A DNA stretch of 55,360 nucleotides from Oscillospiraceae bacterium (GTDB lineage Bacteria > Bacillota > Clostridia > Oscillospirales > Oscillospiraceae), in contig JAEDJB010000003.1 in the NCBI GenBank assembly GCA_016296565.1, positions 1-55,360 on the forward strand, written 5' to 3'. Shown here piece by piece: positions 42,899 through 50,621 of this stretch. The stretch's first letter is position 1, and every line of letters begins with the position of its first letter. The notes below the pieces were generated by a model. That model saw only the letters and a list, made by a program, of their open reading frames with translations. It was not told the origin of the DNA and made no database searches. The translations under genes and the position numbers were made by a program.

Positions 42899-42948
42899 CC
42901 CCGGAACTGCCGGAAATTTCCCTTTTCCTCCGGCGGCTCCCCCCGGAC

Positions 42949-42979
42949 AAACGCGCCCCGGAGAACCCAGGGCGCGTCT
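42949..42979 (-). terminator. Possible terminator after the cysteine desulfurase-like gene
   Basis: ACGCGCCC (42951-42958) and GGGCGCGT (42970-42977) form an 8-pair stem 7 bases after the stop. The minus-strand tail is only TTTG, so strength is doubtful. Confidence 0.5.
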
Positions 42980-42984
42980 GCTGG

Positions 42985-44103
42985 TCAGGACGTCATCCGC
43001 CCGGCCAGCTCCAGGAAGCGCTCCACCTCCCGAGGGGTGTTGAAGGCGGAAAAGCTCACCCGGAGGGTCCCCGTTTTTTCGGTTCCGGCGGTGATGTGGG
43101 CCTGGGGGGCGCAGTGAAGGCCCGTCCGCAGGGCCAGACCCTGCTGGGCCAGCCACTCCCCGGCCTGTCCCGCGTCCCGGTCCGCCAGGCGGAAGGAGAG
43201 CACGCCGCTCTGGTGCTCCCGGCCGGCAAACACCTGGACCCCGGGCAGCTGGGCCAGACCTGCCGCCGCCTGGTTTTTCAGGGCGATCTCATGGCGCAGG
43301 AGCTTCTCCGTCCCCTTCTTCCGCACGAAGCGCATACCCTCCAGCAGGCCCGCCGCCCCAGGGACGTTGTGGGTTCCGGCCTCCAGCCGGTCGGGGAGAA
43401 AGTCCGGCATCTCCTGGAGCATGGAAAGGCTGCCGGTGCCCCCCTCCATCAGGGGCCGGACCTTCTCGCTCCGGCACAGGAGCAGGCCGGTGCCCTGGGG
43501 ACCGTACAGCCCCTTGTGGCCGGGCATCGCCACAAACTCCGCCCCCCAGTCCTCCATGCGGATGGGCAGCAGCCCCGCCGACTGGGCGGCGTCCACAACA
43601 AGGGGCACCTGCCGCCGGCGGCAGCGGGCGGCGATCTCCTCCACCGGGAGGATAAAGCCAAAGACGTTGGACACATGGGTGCAGATCACCACATCCACCG
43701 TCTCGTCCAGCTGCCGGTCCAGCGCCTCCAGAAGGCGCTCCGGCTGGAACAGGGGCGTTCGCAGGGTCCGCACGCGGACCTCCGGAATGGCCGCCAGAGG
43801 GCGGGTCACCGCGTTGTGCTCATACCCGGTGAGCAGCACGGTGCTCCCCGGCTTTACCAAGGATTGAATGGCAATGTTCAGCCCGTGGGTGGCGCTGGTG
43901 GTGAGGATCACCCGCTCCGGCTCCGCCACCTGAAACAGAGCGGCGGCCTCCTCCCGGCAGGCCAGCAGGGTTTTTGCTGCCCGGGCAGCCGGACCGTAAT
44001 CTCCCCGTCCCGGGGAGGCCATGGTGGTCATGGCCTCCCCCATGGCCCGCCGGACCGCCGGGGGCTTCTGGAGGGTGGTGGCGGCACTGTCAAAATAGAT
44101 CAC
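42985..44103 (-). CDS. Cysteine desulfurase-like aminotransferase class V protein
   Basis: A 372-residue PLP enzyme. The PLP Lys197 is in MPGHKGLYGPQGTG, and a catalytic-type Cys331 is in RTGLHCAPQAH, so it can act on cysteine or selenocysteine. The EF2568-type subfamily of cysteine desulfurases has this form. The GTG start at 44103 follows GGAGG and gives the family N terminus IYFDSAATT. It overlaps the DUF3343 gene by 4 bases (GTGA). This pairing suggests transfer of S or Se from the enzyme to the small partner, but that is inference. Confidence 0.85.
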   Translation of the reverse strand: MIYFDSAATTLQKPPAVRRAMGEAMTTMASPGRGDYGPAARAAKTLLACREEAAALFQVAEPERVILTTSATHGLNIAIQSLVKPGSTVLLTGYEHNAVTRPLAAIPEVRVRTLRTPLFQPERLLEALDRQLDETVDVVICTHVSNVFGFILPVEEIAARCRRRQVPLVVDAAQSAGLLPIRMEDWGAEFVAMPGHKGLYGPQGTGLLLCRSEKVRPLMEGGTGSLSMLQEMPDFLPDRLEAGTHNVPGAAGLLEGMRFVRKKGTEKLLRHEIALKNQAAAGLAQLPGVQVFAGREHQSGVLSFRLADRDAGQAGEWLAQQGLALRTGLHCAPQAHITAGTEKTGTLRVSFSAFNTPREVERFLELAGRMTS

Positions 44104-44351
44104 AGCTCCACCTCCCGGTAGCCGTACCCTTCCGCGCTCACATAGACCCCCTGGTGGGGCAGACCCGTCCCCTTCAGAATGGTCAGGGCCCGGGACAGGG
44201 CGTGGGCGGGAATCTTCACCGAATAGCTGCATCCGGCAGGCGAGATGGCCGCCGGAGACCGGAGGATCCGGGCCGGAATCCCGGCCCGCTCCAGAGCCTT
44301 GGAAATCCGCTGCGCGTTGGTCTGGGACCGGCACATAATGAGATAAAACAT
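44100..44351 (-). CDS. DUF3343 (putative Se/S carrier-like) protein
   Basis: An 83-residue protein of the DUF3343 family, described as a putative Se/S carrier protein-like family. The conserved Cys41 lies in PAGCSYSVKIP. Family members occur with selenium genes or class V desulfurases. GGAGG sits 5 bases before the Met at 44351. It is translationally coupled to the downstream desulfurase-like gene. selD, yedF and selA are not in the window. Confidence 0.8.
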   Translation of the reverse strand: MFYLIMCRSQTNAQRISKALERAGIPARILRSPAAISPAGCSYSVKIPAHALSRALTILKGTGLPHQGVYVSAEGYGYREVEL

Positions 44352-44437
44352 AGGAACCTCCATGCGCTGTGCAAGCGCAGATGGGAGAGGCCCGCACCGC
44401 CCCGGAATTTTCCCGGACCGGGTTTTGTTTTTGAGAC

Positions 44438-44480
44438 AAAAAAGCTCCTCCCGCACCCATTCTATGCGCGGGAGGAGAAA
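44438..44480 (-). terminator. Intrinsic terminator of carD/ispD/ispF transcript
   Basis: CTCCTCCCGC (44445-44454) and GCGGGAGGAG (44468-44477), minus-strand tail CTTTTTTGTC. It lies about 28 bases after ispF. Confidence 0.9.
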
Positions 44481-44504
44481 ACGTGTCGATTTCGTCCCCT
44501 TGGT

Positions 44505-44984
44505 TTACTTGTCCAGCGGCTCCAGCAGGACCACGCTGTGGGCGGCAATGCCCTGCTCCCGCCCGGTAAAGCCCAGGCCCTCTTCCGTGGTGGCCTTCAC
44601 GCTGATGGCGCTTACCGGCACCCCCATGGCCCGGGAGAGGCTCTGCCGCATCTGGGGAATGTGGGGCATGAGCTTGGGCTGCTGGGCCAGGATGGTCATG
44701 TCGGCGTTTTCCACCCGCCAGCCCGCCTGGTGCAGCAGGTCCATCACCTTCCCCAGCAGCACCAGGCTGGAGATGCCCGCGTAGCTGGGGTCCTTGTCCG
44801 GGAAGTGCTGGCCGATGTCCCCCAGGGCCGCTGCCCCCAGCAGGGCGTCCATCAGCGCGTGGGTGACCACGTCCGCGTCGGAGTGGCCCAGAAGGCCCAG
44901 GGAATGGGGGATCTCCACCCCGCCCAGAATAAGCTTCCGCCCGGGCACCAGCCGGTGCACGTCGTATCCGTGTCCAATCCGCAT
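44505..44984 (-). CDS. ispF: 2-C-methyl-D-erythritol 2,4-cyclodiphosphate synthase
   Basis: A 159-residue MEP-pathway enzyme that cyclises CDP-methylerythritol phosphate. Zinc ligands Asp8, His10 and His42 are in GYDVHRL and THALMDALLG. The CDP-binding KATTEEGLGFTGR is present near the C terminus. The start follows the ispD stop by 2 bases and has only a distant AAGGA, so coupling to ispD is likely. Confidence 0.96.
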   Translation of the reverse strand: MRIGHGYDVHRLVPGRKLILGGVEIPHSLGLLGHSDADVVTHALMDALLGAAALGDIGQHFPDKDPSYAGISSLVLLGKVMDLLHQAGWRVENADMTILAQQPKLMPHIPQMRQSLSRAMGVPVSAISVKATTEEGLGFTGREQGIAAHSVVLLEPLDK

Positions 44985-44986
44985 GG

Positions 44987-45718
44987 TCAGCGTCCCATCC
45001 TTTCCGCGATGATTGCCTCGCCCCACAGCAGGTCTGCCGGGGTGGTGATTTTCAGGTTCTCCTCGCTGCCCTGGGTCAGGCGCACGGGAAAGCCCAGCCG
45101 CTCCACCGCCGAGCAGTCGTCTGTGAGGACGGCTCCCTCCTCCATGGCCTTGGTCTCCGCCGCCCGGATGAGGTCGGCGTCAAAGACCTGAGGGGTCTGA
45201 ACGGCAAAGAGCTCCGCCCGGTCCGGAGTCTCCTGGATGACCCCGTCCTTCGCCCGCTTGATGGTGTCCTTCACCGGGATGGCCGGGGCAGCGGCGGAGC
45301 ACTGCCGGGCCGCTTCGATGGCCGTCTCGATAACCTCCCGGGTCACAAAGGGACGGGCCCCGTCGTGAATGGCGATGAAGGCCGCCTCCGGGTCCGCCGC
45401 CTTCAGGCCCGCCAGCACCGACTCCGTGCGGCTCTCCCCTCCCTTGACCACCCGGCGGACCTTGGAAAAGCCCTCCCGGCGGCACAGGTCGCCGATGGTC
45501 ACCATCAGGTCCTCCCGGGTGACAATGACGATCTCATCCACCAGGTCCGAGCTCTGGAAGGGGGCCAGGGTATAGGCCAGCAGGGGCTGTCCCCCCATGG
45601 GGCAGAGGATCTTGTCCACCCCCTCCATCCGGGAGGCCCGTCCAGCCGCCACGATCACCGCCGAGCAGGTCCGGGCCGGCGCCTGCTTCTTCCCAAACAG
45701 CTTTTCTAAGAAACCCAT
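44987..45718 (-). CDS. ispD: 2-C-methyl-D-erythritol 4-phosphate cytidylyltransferase
   Basis: A 243-residue enzyme of the MEP isoprenoid route. The CTP-binding signature AAGRASRMEGVDK, then TREDLM, GGESRTESVLAGL and HDGARPFVT match the family. A short N-terminal extension (MGFLEKLFGKKQAPART) precedes the domain. AAGGAAGG lies 4 bases before the Met at 45718. It lies 66 bases after carD across a palindromic terminator, so read-through or partial termination must be considered. Confidence 0.96.
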   Translation of the reverse strand: MGFLEKLFGKKQAPARTCSAVIVAAGRASRMEGVDKILCPMGGQPLLAYTLAPFQSSDLVDEIVIVTREDLMVTIGDLCRREGFSKVRRVVKGGESRTESVLAGLKAADPEAAFIAIHDGARPFVTREVIETAIEAARQCSAAAPAIPVKDTIKRAKDGVIQETPDRAELFAVQTPQVFDADLIRAAETKAMEEGAVLTDDCSAVERLGFPVRLTQGSEENLKITTPADLLWGEAIIAERMGR

Positions 45719-45742
45719 GTGTCCTTCCTTTCTGATCAAGCC

Positions 45743-45770
45743 AAAAAAGGAGCCGGCCGGCTCCTTTTTT
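45743..45770. terminator. Palindromic terminator between carD and ispD
   Basis: A perfect 28-base palindrome: A-run, GGAGCCGGCCGGCTCC, T-run. It can function on either strand. It lies between carD and ispD, so it likely limits rather than abolishes cotranscription. Confidence 0.85.
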
Positions 45771-45784
45771 CTCTGTCTCTTATG

Positions 45785-46264
45785 TTATGCGCCCAGGGCC
45801 GCGTCCATGCGGGACTCCGCCTCCTGATAGCTGATGGACTGGGCCATGCCGATCTCGGAGATCAGAATCTGCTTGGCGGAGTGGAGCATTTTCCGCTCCC
45901 CGGTGGACAGGCCCCGGCGGCTCTCCCGGAGCATGAGGCTTTTGACCACCTTGGCCACCTCCAGCAGGTCGCCGCTTTTCAGCCGCAGCATGTTCTCCCG
46001 GTAGCGGTGGTTCCAGTTGGGCTCCAGGGCTACCTCCAGGCTTGCGATCTGGCAGAGAATCTGCTCCACCTGGTCCCCGGTGAGGATGGCCCGGACGCCG
46101 ATCTCCCGGCAGCTTTCGGTGGGGATCATCACCATCATGTCCCCTGCGGGCAGACGGAGACTGTAGTAGTCCCGAAGGACGCCGTTCACCTTCCGCGTTA
46201 CGATGCCGTCCACGATCCCCGCGCCGTGCATGGGATGGACGATCTTGTCTCCGATCCGGAACAT
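45785..46264 (-). CDS. carD: CarD-family transcriptional regulator
   Basis: A 159-residue CarD/CdnL protein. The N-terminal RNA polymerase-interacting domain (about 1-60) begins MFRIGDKIVHPMHGAGIV. The helical C-terminal part (about 70-159) contacts the promoter fork. CarD stabilises open complexes, mainly at rRNA and growth promoters. The Met at 46264 has AGGAGG 7 bases upstream; a longer frame exists but would include the promoter. carD-ispD neighbourhood is common in Clostridia. Confidence 0.93.
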   Translation of the reverse strand: MFRIGDKIVHPMHGAGIVDGIVTRKVNGVLRDYYSLRLPAGDMMVMIPTESCREIGVRAILTGDQVEQILCQIASLEVALEPNWNHRYRENMLRLKSGDLLEVAKVVKSLMLRESRRGLSTGERKMLHSAKQILISEIGMAQSISYQEAESRMDAALGA

Positions 46265-46352
46265 CGACCCACCTCCTGAGCCATCACTATCCACTTGCTG
46301 CCTTCGGTCACACACTCCTGCCTCTATGTCTGATGAAATAAATATTAGTATT

Positions 46353-46381
46353 ATTATACCGTTGTTTTGTATGGTTTGCAA
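46353..46381 (-). promoter_or_regulatory. carD promoter
   Basis: Minus strand -35 TTGCAA (46376-46381), spacer 17, -10 TATAAT (46353-46358). The leader is about 80 bases. Confidence 0.8.
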
Positions 46382-46446
46382 GCATTTCTCCGGAAAAATG
46401 TTGTAAAATCCCCTGTTTTTTCGGGGAAATCCACCCAAAGTAAAAA

Positions 46447-46480
46447 ATAAGCGGCGTCAGATTTCTCTGACGCCGCTTGG
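46447..46480 (-). terminator. Terminator of the zinc-ribbon gene
   Basis: AAGCGGCGTCAGA (46449-46461) pairs with TCTGACGCCGCTT (46466-46478), followed on the minus strand by ATTTTTTAC. Confidence 0.9.
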
Positions 46481-46501
46481 ATTGGCGAAATTTCAAGGAA
46501 A

Positions 46502-46777
46502 TTAAGCTTCTCTCATCCGAGCAAAGCACTCGCTGCAGTAGACGGGACGATCAGACTTGGGCTCGAAGGGAACCTTTGCCTCGCCGCCGCAGGATGCGCA
46601 GACTGCGGTGAAGTATTCGCGGGGACCGCGGGAAGCAGCCTTGCGGGCGTCACGGCAGGCCTTGCAACGCTGAGGCTCGTTCTGGAAGCCTCTCTCTGCA
46701 TAGAATTCCTGCTCGCCAGCGGAGAACACGAACTCGTTACCACACTCTTTGCATACTAAAGTCTTATCTTCGTACAT
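46502..46777 (-). CDS. Double zinc-ribbon protein
   Basis: A 91-residue protein with two clear zinc sites. The first is Cys9, Cys12, Cys38 and Cys41 (CKEC...CKAC; zf-Tbcl-like zinc ribbon). The second is Cys60, Cys63, Cys81 and Cys84 (CASC...CSEC; CxxC-CxxC type). The first ribbon with DKTLVCKECGNEFVFSAGEQEFYAERGF is common in Clostridia and Chloroflexi. Function is not known; nucleic acid binding is possible. It sits between sigH and carD as a single-gene unit with its own terminator. Confidence 0.88.
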   Translation of the reverse strand: MYEDKTLVCKECGNEFVFSAGEQEFYAERGFQNEPQRCKACRDARKAASRGPREYFTAVCASCGGEAKVPFEPKSDRPVYCSECFARMREA

Positions 46778-46837
46778 GCTTTTAACCCTCTCTTTGACAT
46801 TGTAACCCTGGTTTCGCGGGTCAGATAAAATATGCGA

Positions 46838-47473
46838 TCAGCCTTTGCTGTAGTCGCCATGGGAAAGATGCCGCGCGATTTTGCGCCGGATGCGCTGCAC
46901 GGCGTTGTCCACCGCCTTGGTGGACCGGTTTACCTCTTCAGCAATCTCGGCATAAGACGCCCCTTCCAGGTATCGCGCCAGCACCTGGGCCTCCAGCTGG
47001 GTCAGCTGGTTCTGGATGGCCTCCTCCAGTGCCCGCAGATTTTCCTGGTGAATCACAACATCTTCGGGATTGCCCTGGCCATGATATGCTGCGCCAAGGG
47101 ATGCAACCTCCTGGTCAGCCAAAAAGAGGGACGGTTCGAGGGAGACATAGTTGTTCAGCGGAATGTGTTTGCCGCTGGCCGCGGCCTTCACCGCGGAGAT
47201 GATCCGGCGGCGGATGCAGAGCTCAGCGAAGGTGCGAAACTGCGCCCCCCGGCCCGGGCGGAATTCCCGGATGGCCGAGAGCAGGCCCAGCATGCCCTCC
47301 TGGATGAGATCCTCGCTGTCGCCCCCTGCAAGAAAGAAGGGGCGGGCACACGCCCGCACCAGGCGGGTGTGGCGCAGAACCAGTGCTTCCTCTGCTGCGC
47401 GGTCGCCCTGAGCGGCCAGCGCGCATAAGTCTTCGTCTGTCATATGCTGATGGGAAATAGATTCCGAATTCAT
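46838..47473 (-). CDS. sigH: RNA polymerase sigma factor SigH (Spo0H)
   Basis: A 211-residue group-3 sigma factor. Region 2 has DSEDLIQEGMLGLLSAIREF and FAELCIRRRIISAVK, then the diagnostic KHIPLNNYVSLE. Region 4 contains YLEGASYAEIAEEVNRSTKAVDNAVQRIRRK. These are the hallmarks of SigH/Spo0H, which directs early sporulation and stationary-phase genes. The start Met at 47473 has only a weak GAAGAA site. The promoter just upstream carries a 22-base palindrome, so transcription is probably repressed in growth. Confidence 0.92.
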   Translation of the reverse strand: MNSESISHQHMTDEDLCALAAQGDRAAEEALVLRHTRLVRACARPFFLAGGDSEDLIQEGMLGLLSAIREFRPGRGAQFRTFAELCIRRRIISAVKAAASGKHIPLNNYVSLEPSLFLADQEVASLGAAYHGQGNPEDVVIHQENLRALEEAIQNQLTQLEAQVLARYLEGASYAEIAEEVNRSTKAVDNAVQRIRRKIARHLSHGDYSKG

Positions 47474-47488
47474 AATTTCTTCATAATC

Positions 47489-47517
47489 ATTATAGTTGAC
47501 TTCCTGAAGGAAGTCAA
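47489..47517 (-). promoter_or_regulatory. sigH promoter overlapped by a palindrome
   Basis: Minus strand -35 TTGACT (47512-47517), spacer 17, -10 TATAAT (47489-47494). Perfect inverted repeat TTGACTTCC (47496-47504) / GGAAGTCAA (47509-47517) with a 4-base centre covers the -35 and nearly the whole spacer. It has the form of an operator for a dimeric repressor. Confidence 0.8.
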
Positions 47518-47610
47518 GGGAATTATCAAGTTAATGCTAAATTTCAAAAATTTTGCGTCATTTTTGTACACTTTTTTCGAGCCATTCTGCATTGTTTCCT
47601 GCATTCTCTT

Positions 47611-48654
47611 TTACAGCCGCAGCTGCTCCTGACCCTGGAATGGGATGTTCAGGTGCTCGTAGGCCAGGCGGGTGACGCACCGGCCCCGGGGAGTCCGGGT
47701 GAGAAAGCCGATCTGCATCAGGTATGGCTCGTACACGTCCTCCAGGGTTACGGCCTCCTCTCCCACCGTGGCGGCCAGGGTCTCCAGCCCCACAGGGCCG
47801 CCGCCGTAATGGGTGATGATGCTGCGGAGCATCCGCCGGTCCACCTCGTCCAGCCCCAGGCAGTCCACCTCCAGGGCGATCAGGGCCTGGTCGGCCACCC
47901 CCTTGGTGATAACGCCCCCGGCCCGGACCTGGGCAAAGTCCCGCACCCGGCGGAGCAGCCGGTTGGCGATGCGGGGGGTGCCTCTGGCCCGGCGGGCAAT
48001 CTCCGCCGCCCCTTCCGCCTCAATGGGCACGCCCAAAATTCCAGCGCTGCGGGTAACGATCTGGGCCAGTTCCTCCGGGCTGTACAGCTCCAGCCGGAGC
48101 ATCACCCCGAACCGGTCCCGGAGGGGGGCGGAGAGCTGGCCCGCCCGGGTGGTGGCCCCGATGAGGGTAAACTTGGGCAGATCCAGCCGGATGGAGTTGG
48201 CGGAGGGTCCCTTGCCGATGATGATGTCGATGGCGTAGTCCTCCATGGCCGGGTAGAGGATCTCCTCCACCGCCCGGTTCAGCCGGTGGATTTCGTCCAC
48301 AAAGAGGATGTCGTTTTCGTTTAAGTTGGTGAGCAGGGCCGCCAGGTCCCCGGGCTTTTCAATGGCGGGGCCGGAGGTGATGCGGATGTTCACCCCCATC
48401 TCGTTGGCGATGATCCCGGAGAGGGTGGTTTTGCCCAGGCCCGGTGGGCCGTGGAGGAGCACATGGTCCAGGGGTTCTCCCCGCAGCTTGGCCGCGTCAA
48501 TGAACACCGACAGGTTGTCCTTGGCCTTCTGCTGGCCGATGTATTCATTCAGGGTTTTTGGCCGGAGGGAGCCCTCCCCCTCATCCGCCTGGGTGAGCGA
48601 GGTGGTCACCAGAGGCTCCTGGTTTTCTTCCATGGAAGAATAATCTATGCTCAT
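47611..48654 (-). CDS. ruvB: Holliday junction branch-migration helicase RuvB
   Basis: A 347-residue AAA+ motor. Walker A is HGPPGLGKTTLS (Lys75), Walker B is LFVDEIHRL, sensor region TLIGATTRAG, and a C-terminal winged helix from about 265. It drives branch migration with RuvA. It begins 13 bases after ruvA in the ruvC-ruvA-ruvB order. Confidence 0.97.
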   Translation of the reverse strand: MSIDYSSMEENQEPLVTTSLTQADEGEGSLRPKTLNEYIGQQKAKDNLSVFIDAAKLRGEPLDHVLLHGPPGLGKTTLSGIIANEMGVNIRITSGPAIEKPGDLAALLTNLNENDILFVDEIHRLNRAVEEILYPAMEDYAIDIIIGKGPSANSIRLDLPKFTLIGATTRAGQLSAPLRDRFGVMLRLELYSPEELAQIVTRSAGILGVPIEAEGAAEIARRARGTPRIANRLLRRVRDFAQVRAGGVITKGVADQALIALEVDCLGLDEVDRRMLRSIITHYGGGPVGLETLAATVGEEAVTLEDVYEPYLMQIGFLTRTPRGRCVTRLAYEHLNIPFQGQEQLRL

Positions 48655-48667
48655 GGGGCTGCCTCCT

Positions 48668-49270
48668 TTACTTTACCATCTTCCGCAGGGCCTGGCGGAC
48701 GATCTCCTCCAGGGTGAGCTTGTCCAGGTCCAGCCCCTTGAGGGCGGCGGTGATTTCCGCCGGGCTGTATCCCAGCACCGCCAGGGCGGCAGAGGCTTCG
48801 GAAGTCTTGTCCTGGGGAATCACCGTGACGCCGGTGCCGCCGTAGCTCTCCTCCGCCGCGGGGAGCTGGCCCTTGGCCAGCTTGTCCTTCAGCTCCAGAA
48901 TCACCCGCTGGGCGATCTTCTTGCCGATGCCCGGGGCCACCATCAGGGCCTTCTCGTTGCCGGTGATGATGGCGGTGGCCAGGGCCTCCGGGGTGGAGGC
49001 GGAGAGGATGGACAGGGCCGCCTTGGGGCCTACCCCGGACACCCCGATGAGCATCTGGAAGCAGCTGCGCTCGTTTTCCGTTGCGAAGCCATAGAGCTCC
49101 ATGGCGTCCTCCCGGACGTTCAGGTGGGTGTAGAGCTTGGCCTTCTGCCCCACCTGGAGAGCAGAGAGGGTGTAGCTGGTGGTGCGGCAGGCGTAGCCCA
49201 CGCCGCCGCAGTCGATCACCGCCAGGTTGGGGGCCAGGTGGCCCACGGTGCCGCTGAGATAGTAAAACAC
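48668..49270 (-). CDS. ruvA: Holliday junction binding protein RuvA
   Basis: A 200-residue protein. OB-fold N terminus FYYLSGTVGHLAP, two helix-hairpin-helix motifs (GVSGVGPKAAL and VAPGIGKKIAQRV) and a C-terminal RuvB-binding domain (from about 145). I place the start at GTG 49270, giving the usual MFYYLSG, with AGGGG about 10 bases upstream; a TTG at 49276 is the alternative. Confidence 0.96.
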   Translation of the reverse strand: MFYYLSGTVGHLAPNLAVIDCGGVGYACRTTSYTLSALQVGQKAKLYTHLNVREDAMELYGFATENERSCFQMLIGVSGVGPKAALSILSASTPEALATAIITGNEKALMVAPGIGKKIAQRVILELKDKLAKGQLPAAEESYGGTGVTVIPQDKTSEASAALAVLGYSPAEITAALKGLDLDKLTLEEIVRQALRKMVK

Positions 49271-49304
49271 AGGCAAGCGCCCCTTTCTTCTGGTGTTTGT
49301 TCCG

Positions 49305-49793
49305 TCATGGCTGATACAGCCGGGAGGTGTGGGACCGGGCGTGGCAGAGAGCGATGGCCACCGCGTCCGCCGCGTCGTCCGGCTTGGGAACCGCGGGGAG
49401 CTTCAAGATCCGCTTGGTCATGTCCATGACCTGGTGCTTCTCCGCCTTTCCGTAGCCCACCACCGCCTGCTTGACCTGGGAGGGGGTGTATTCAAAAATC
49501 TCCACCCCCAGCTTGGCCGCCGCCGCCAGGATCACGCCCCGGGCCTGAGCCACCCCGATGCCGGTGGTTACGTTGGTGTTGAAGAACAGCTCCTCAATGG
49601 CCATGGCGTCAGGCTGAAAGTCTGCAATCAGGGTCTCCATATCCTGCTGGATCTGGAGCAGCCGCCGGGGCATGGGGACCCCAGCCGGGGTGTTGATAGC
49701 CCCGCAGCGCACCAGCCGGGCCTGTCCCCGGTCCGCCTCCAAAATGCCAAAGCCTACGATGGCGTAGCCCGGGTCGATGCCTAAAATGCGCAC
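49305..49793 (-). CDS. ruvC: Holliday junction resolvase RuvC
   Basis: A 162-residue RNase H-fold nuclease that cuts Holliday junctions. Asp7 is in GIDPGYAIVGFG, Glu67/68 in IEELFF, and the C-terminal DDAADAVAIALCHA has the last acidic residues. GTG start at 49793 after GGGGAG. First gene of the operon. Confidence 0.96.
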   Translation of the reverse strand: MRILGIDPGYAIVGFGILEADRGQARLVRCGAINTPAGVPMPRRLLQIQQDMETLIADFQPDAMAIEELFFNTNVTTGIGVAQARGVILAAAAKLGVEIFEYTPSQVKQAVVGYGKAEKHQVMDMTKRILKLPAVPKPDDAADAVAIALCHARSHTSRLYQP

Positions 49794-49822
49794 GGTCTCC
49801 CCTCCCCTTCTTTGATCGAACT

Positions 49823-49852
49823 ATTGTACCATAAAAGTCCAGCCCTCCGCAA
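49823..49852 (-). promoter_or_regulatory. ruvC promoter
   Basis: Minus strand -35 TTGCGG (49847-49852), spacer 18, -10 TACAAT (49823-49828). Confidence 0.55.
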
Positions 49853-49869
49853 GCCCTGATCCCCCTAAG

Positions 49870-49908
49870 AAGAACCCCCATCGTTCGGAAGAAACGATGG
49901 GGGTAGAA
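49870..49908 (-). terminator. Terminator of the queuosine-related operon
   Basis: ACCCCCATCGTT (from 49874) and AACGATGGGGGT (to 49904) form a 12-pair stem. The minus-strand tail TCTTCTTAGG is a poor U-run, so it may be imperfect. Confidence 0.65.
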
Positions 49909-49916
49909 CATGGGAC

Positions 49917-50621
49917 TTAATCCTTGATGACTCCCTTCTGCTTCATGGCGCGGGCCAGGTAGACAATGGGGGTGTCAATGAGGCTGGTGAAAATGAAGAT
50001 CAGGTAGCTGGTCACCATCACGGACAGGAGGGTCTGGGTGTCGTACCAGCCGGCAAAGGCCAGCAGGGTAAAGAGAACGGTGTTGAGGATCTGGGAAATC
50101 AGCGTAGAGCCGTTGTTGCGCAGCCACAGATAGCCCTTGCTGTCCCCGGTCTTTTTCGTGGTGAAGGCCCACCAGCGGTGGTACAGCCACACGTCAAACC
50201 GCTGGGACACCACATAGCCCACGAAGCTGGCCAGGAGCATCCGGGGGGTGGTGGAGAAGATGGCGGTGATGTGCTCAAAGGCCCAGTCCGATTCGGCAGG
50301 GGTGTACAGCAGCCAGTACTGGGTGAAGAGGATCATAATGATCGCGGCGAACACCCCCAGCCACACCGCCCGGGAGGCGCTCTTCTTCCCCTCGTTCTCG
50401 CTGAGGATATCGGTGATTAAGTAGGTAGAGGCAAACATGACGTTGCCCAGGGTCTGCTCCATGCCAAACCCCTGGATGAGGATCAGCACCTCCACATTGG
50501 CAAAGATGGTGGCAGCCACCGTCATGGCATACAGGCCGGTCTTGCCGAACAGCCGGTAGGCCGCCAGCACCGCCCCATAGATCAGCAGGACCGAGCCTGC
50601 CAGCAGCAGTTCGTTAGGCAT
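49917..50621 (-). CDS. Queuosine precursor transporter (YhhQ/QPTR family)
   Basis: A 234-residue membrane protein of the DUF165/YhhQ family with about six membrane segments. Family marks are NVMFASTYLITDILSENEG and FVGYVVSQRFDVWLYHRWW, and NNGSTLISQILNTVLF. YhhQ imports queuine precursors (preQ0/preQ1; some members queuine). GGAGG lies 6 bases before the Met at 50621. The start overlaps the end of the radical SAM gene by 8 bases, so both are one unit behind a preQ1-like leader, which supports the substrate. Confidence 0.9.
   Translation of the reverse strand: MPNELLLAGSVLLIYGAVLAAYRLFGKTGLYAMTVAATIFANVEVLILIQGFGMEQTLGNVMFASTYLITDILSENEGKKSASRAVWLGVFAAIIMILFTQYWLLYTPAESDWAFEHITAIFSTTPRMLLASFVGYVVSQRFDVWLYHRWWAFTTKKTGDSKGYLWLRNNGSTLISQILNTVLFTLLAFAGWYDTQTLLSVMVTSYLIFIFTSLIDTPIVYLARAMKQKGVIKD

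Noticed and set aside
42985..44460. Longer 491-codon version of the desulfurase-like gene
   Set aside because: The extra N terminus is the DUF3343 gene read in the wrong frame. GTG at 44103 with GGAGG gives the normal family start.
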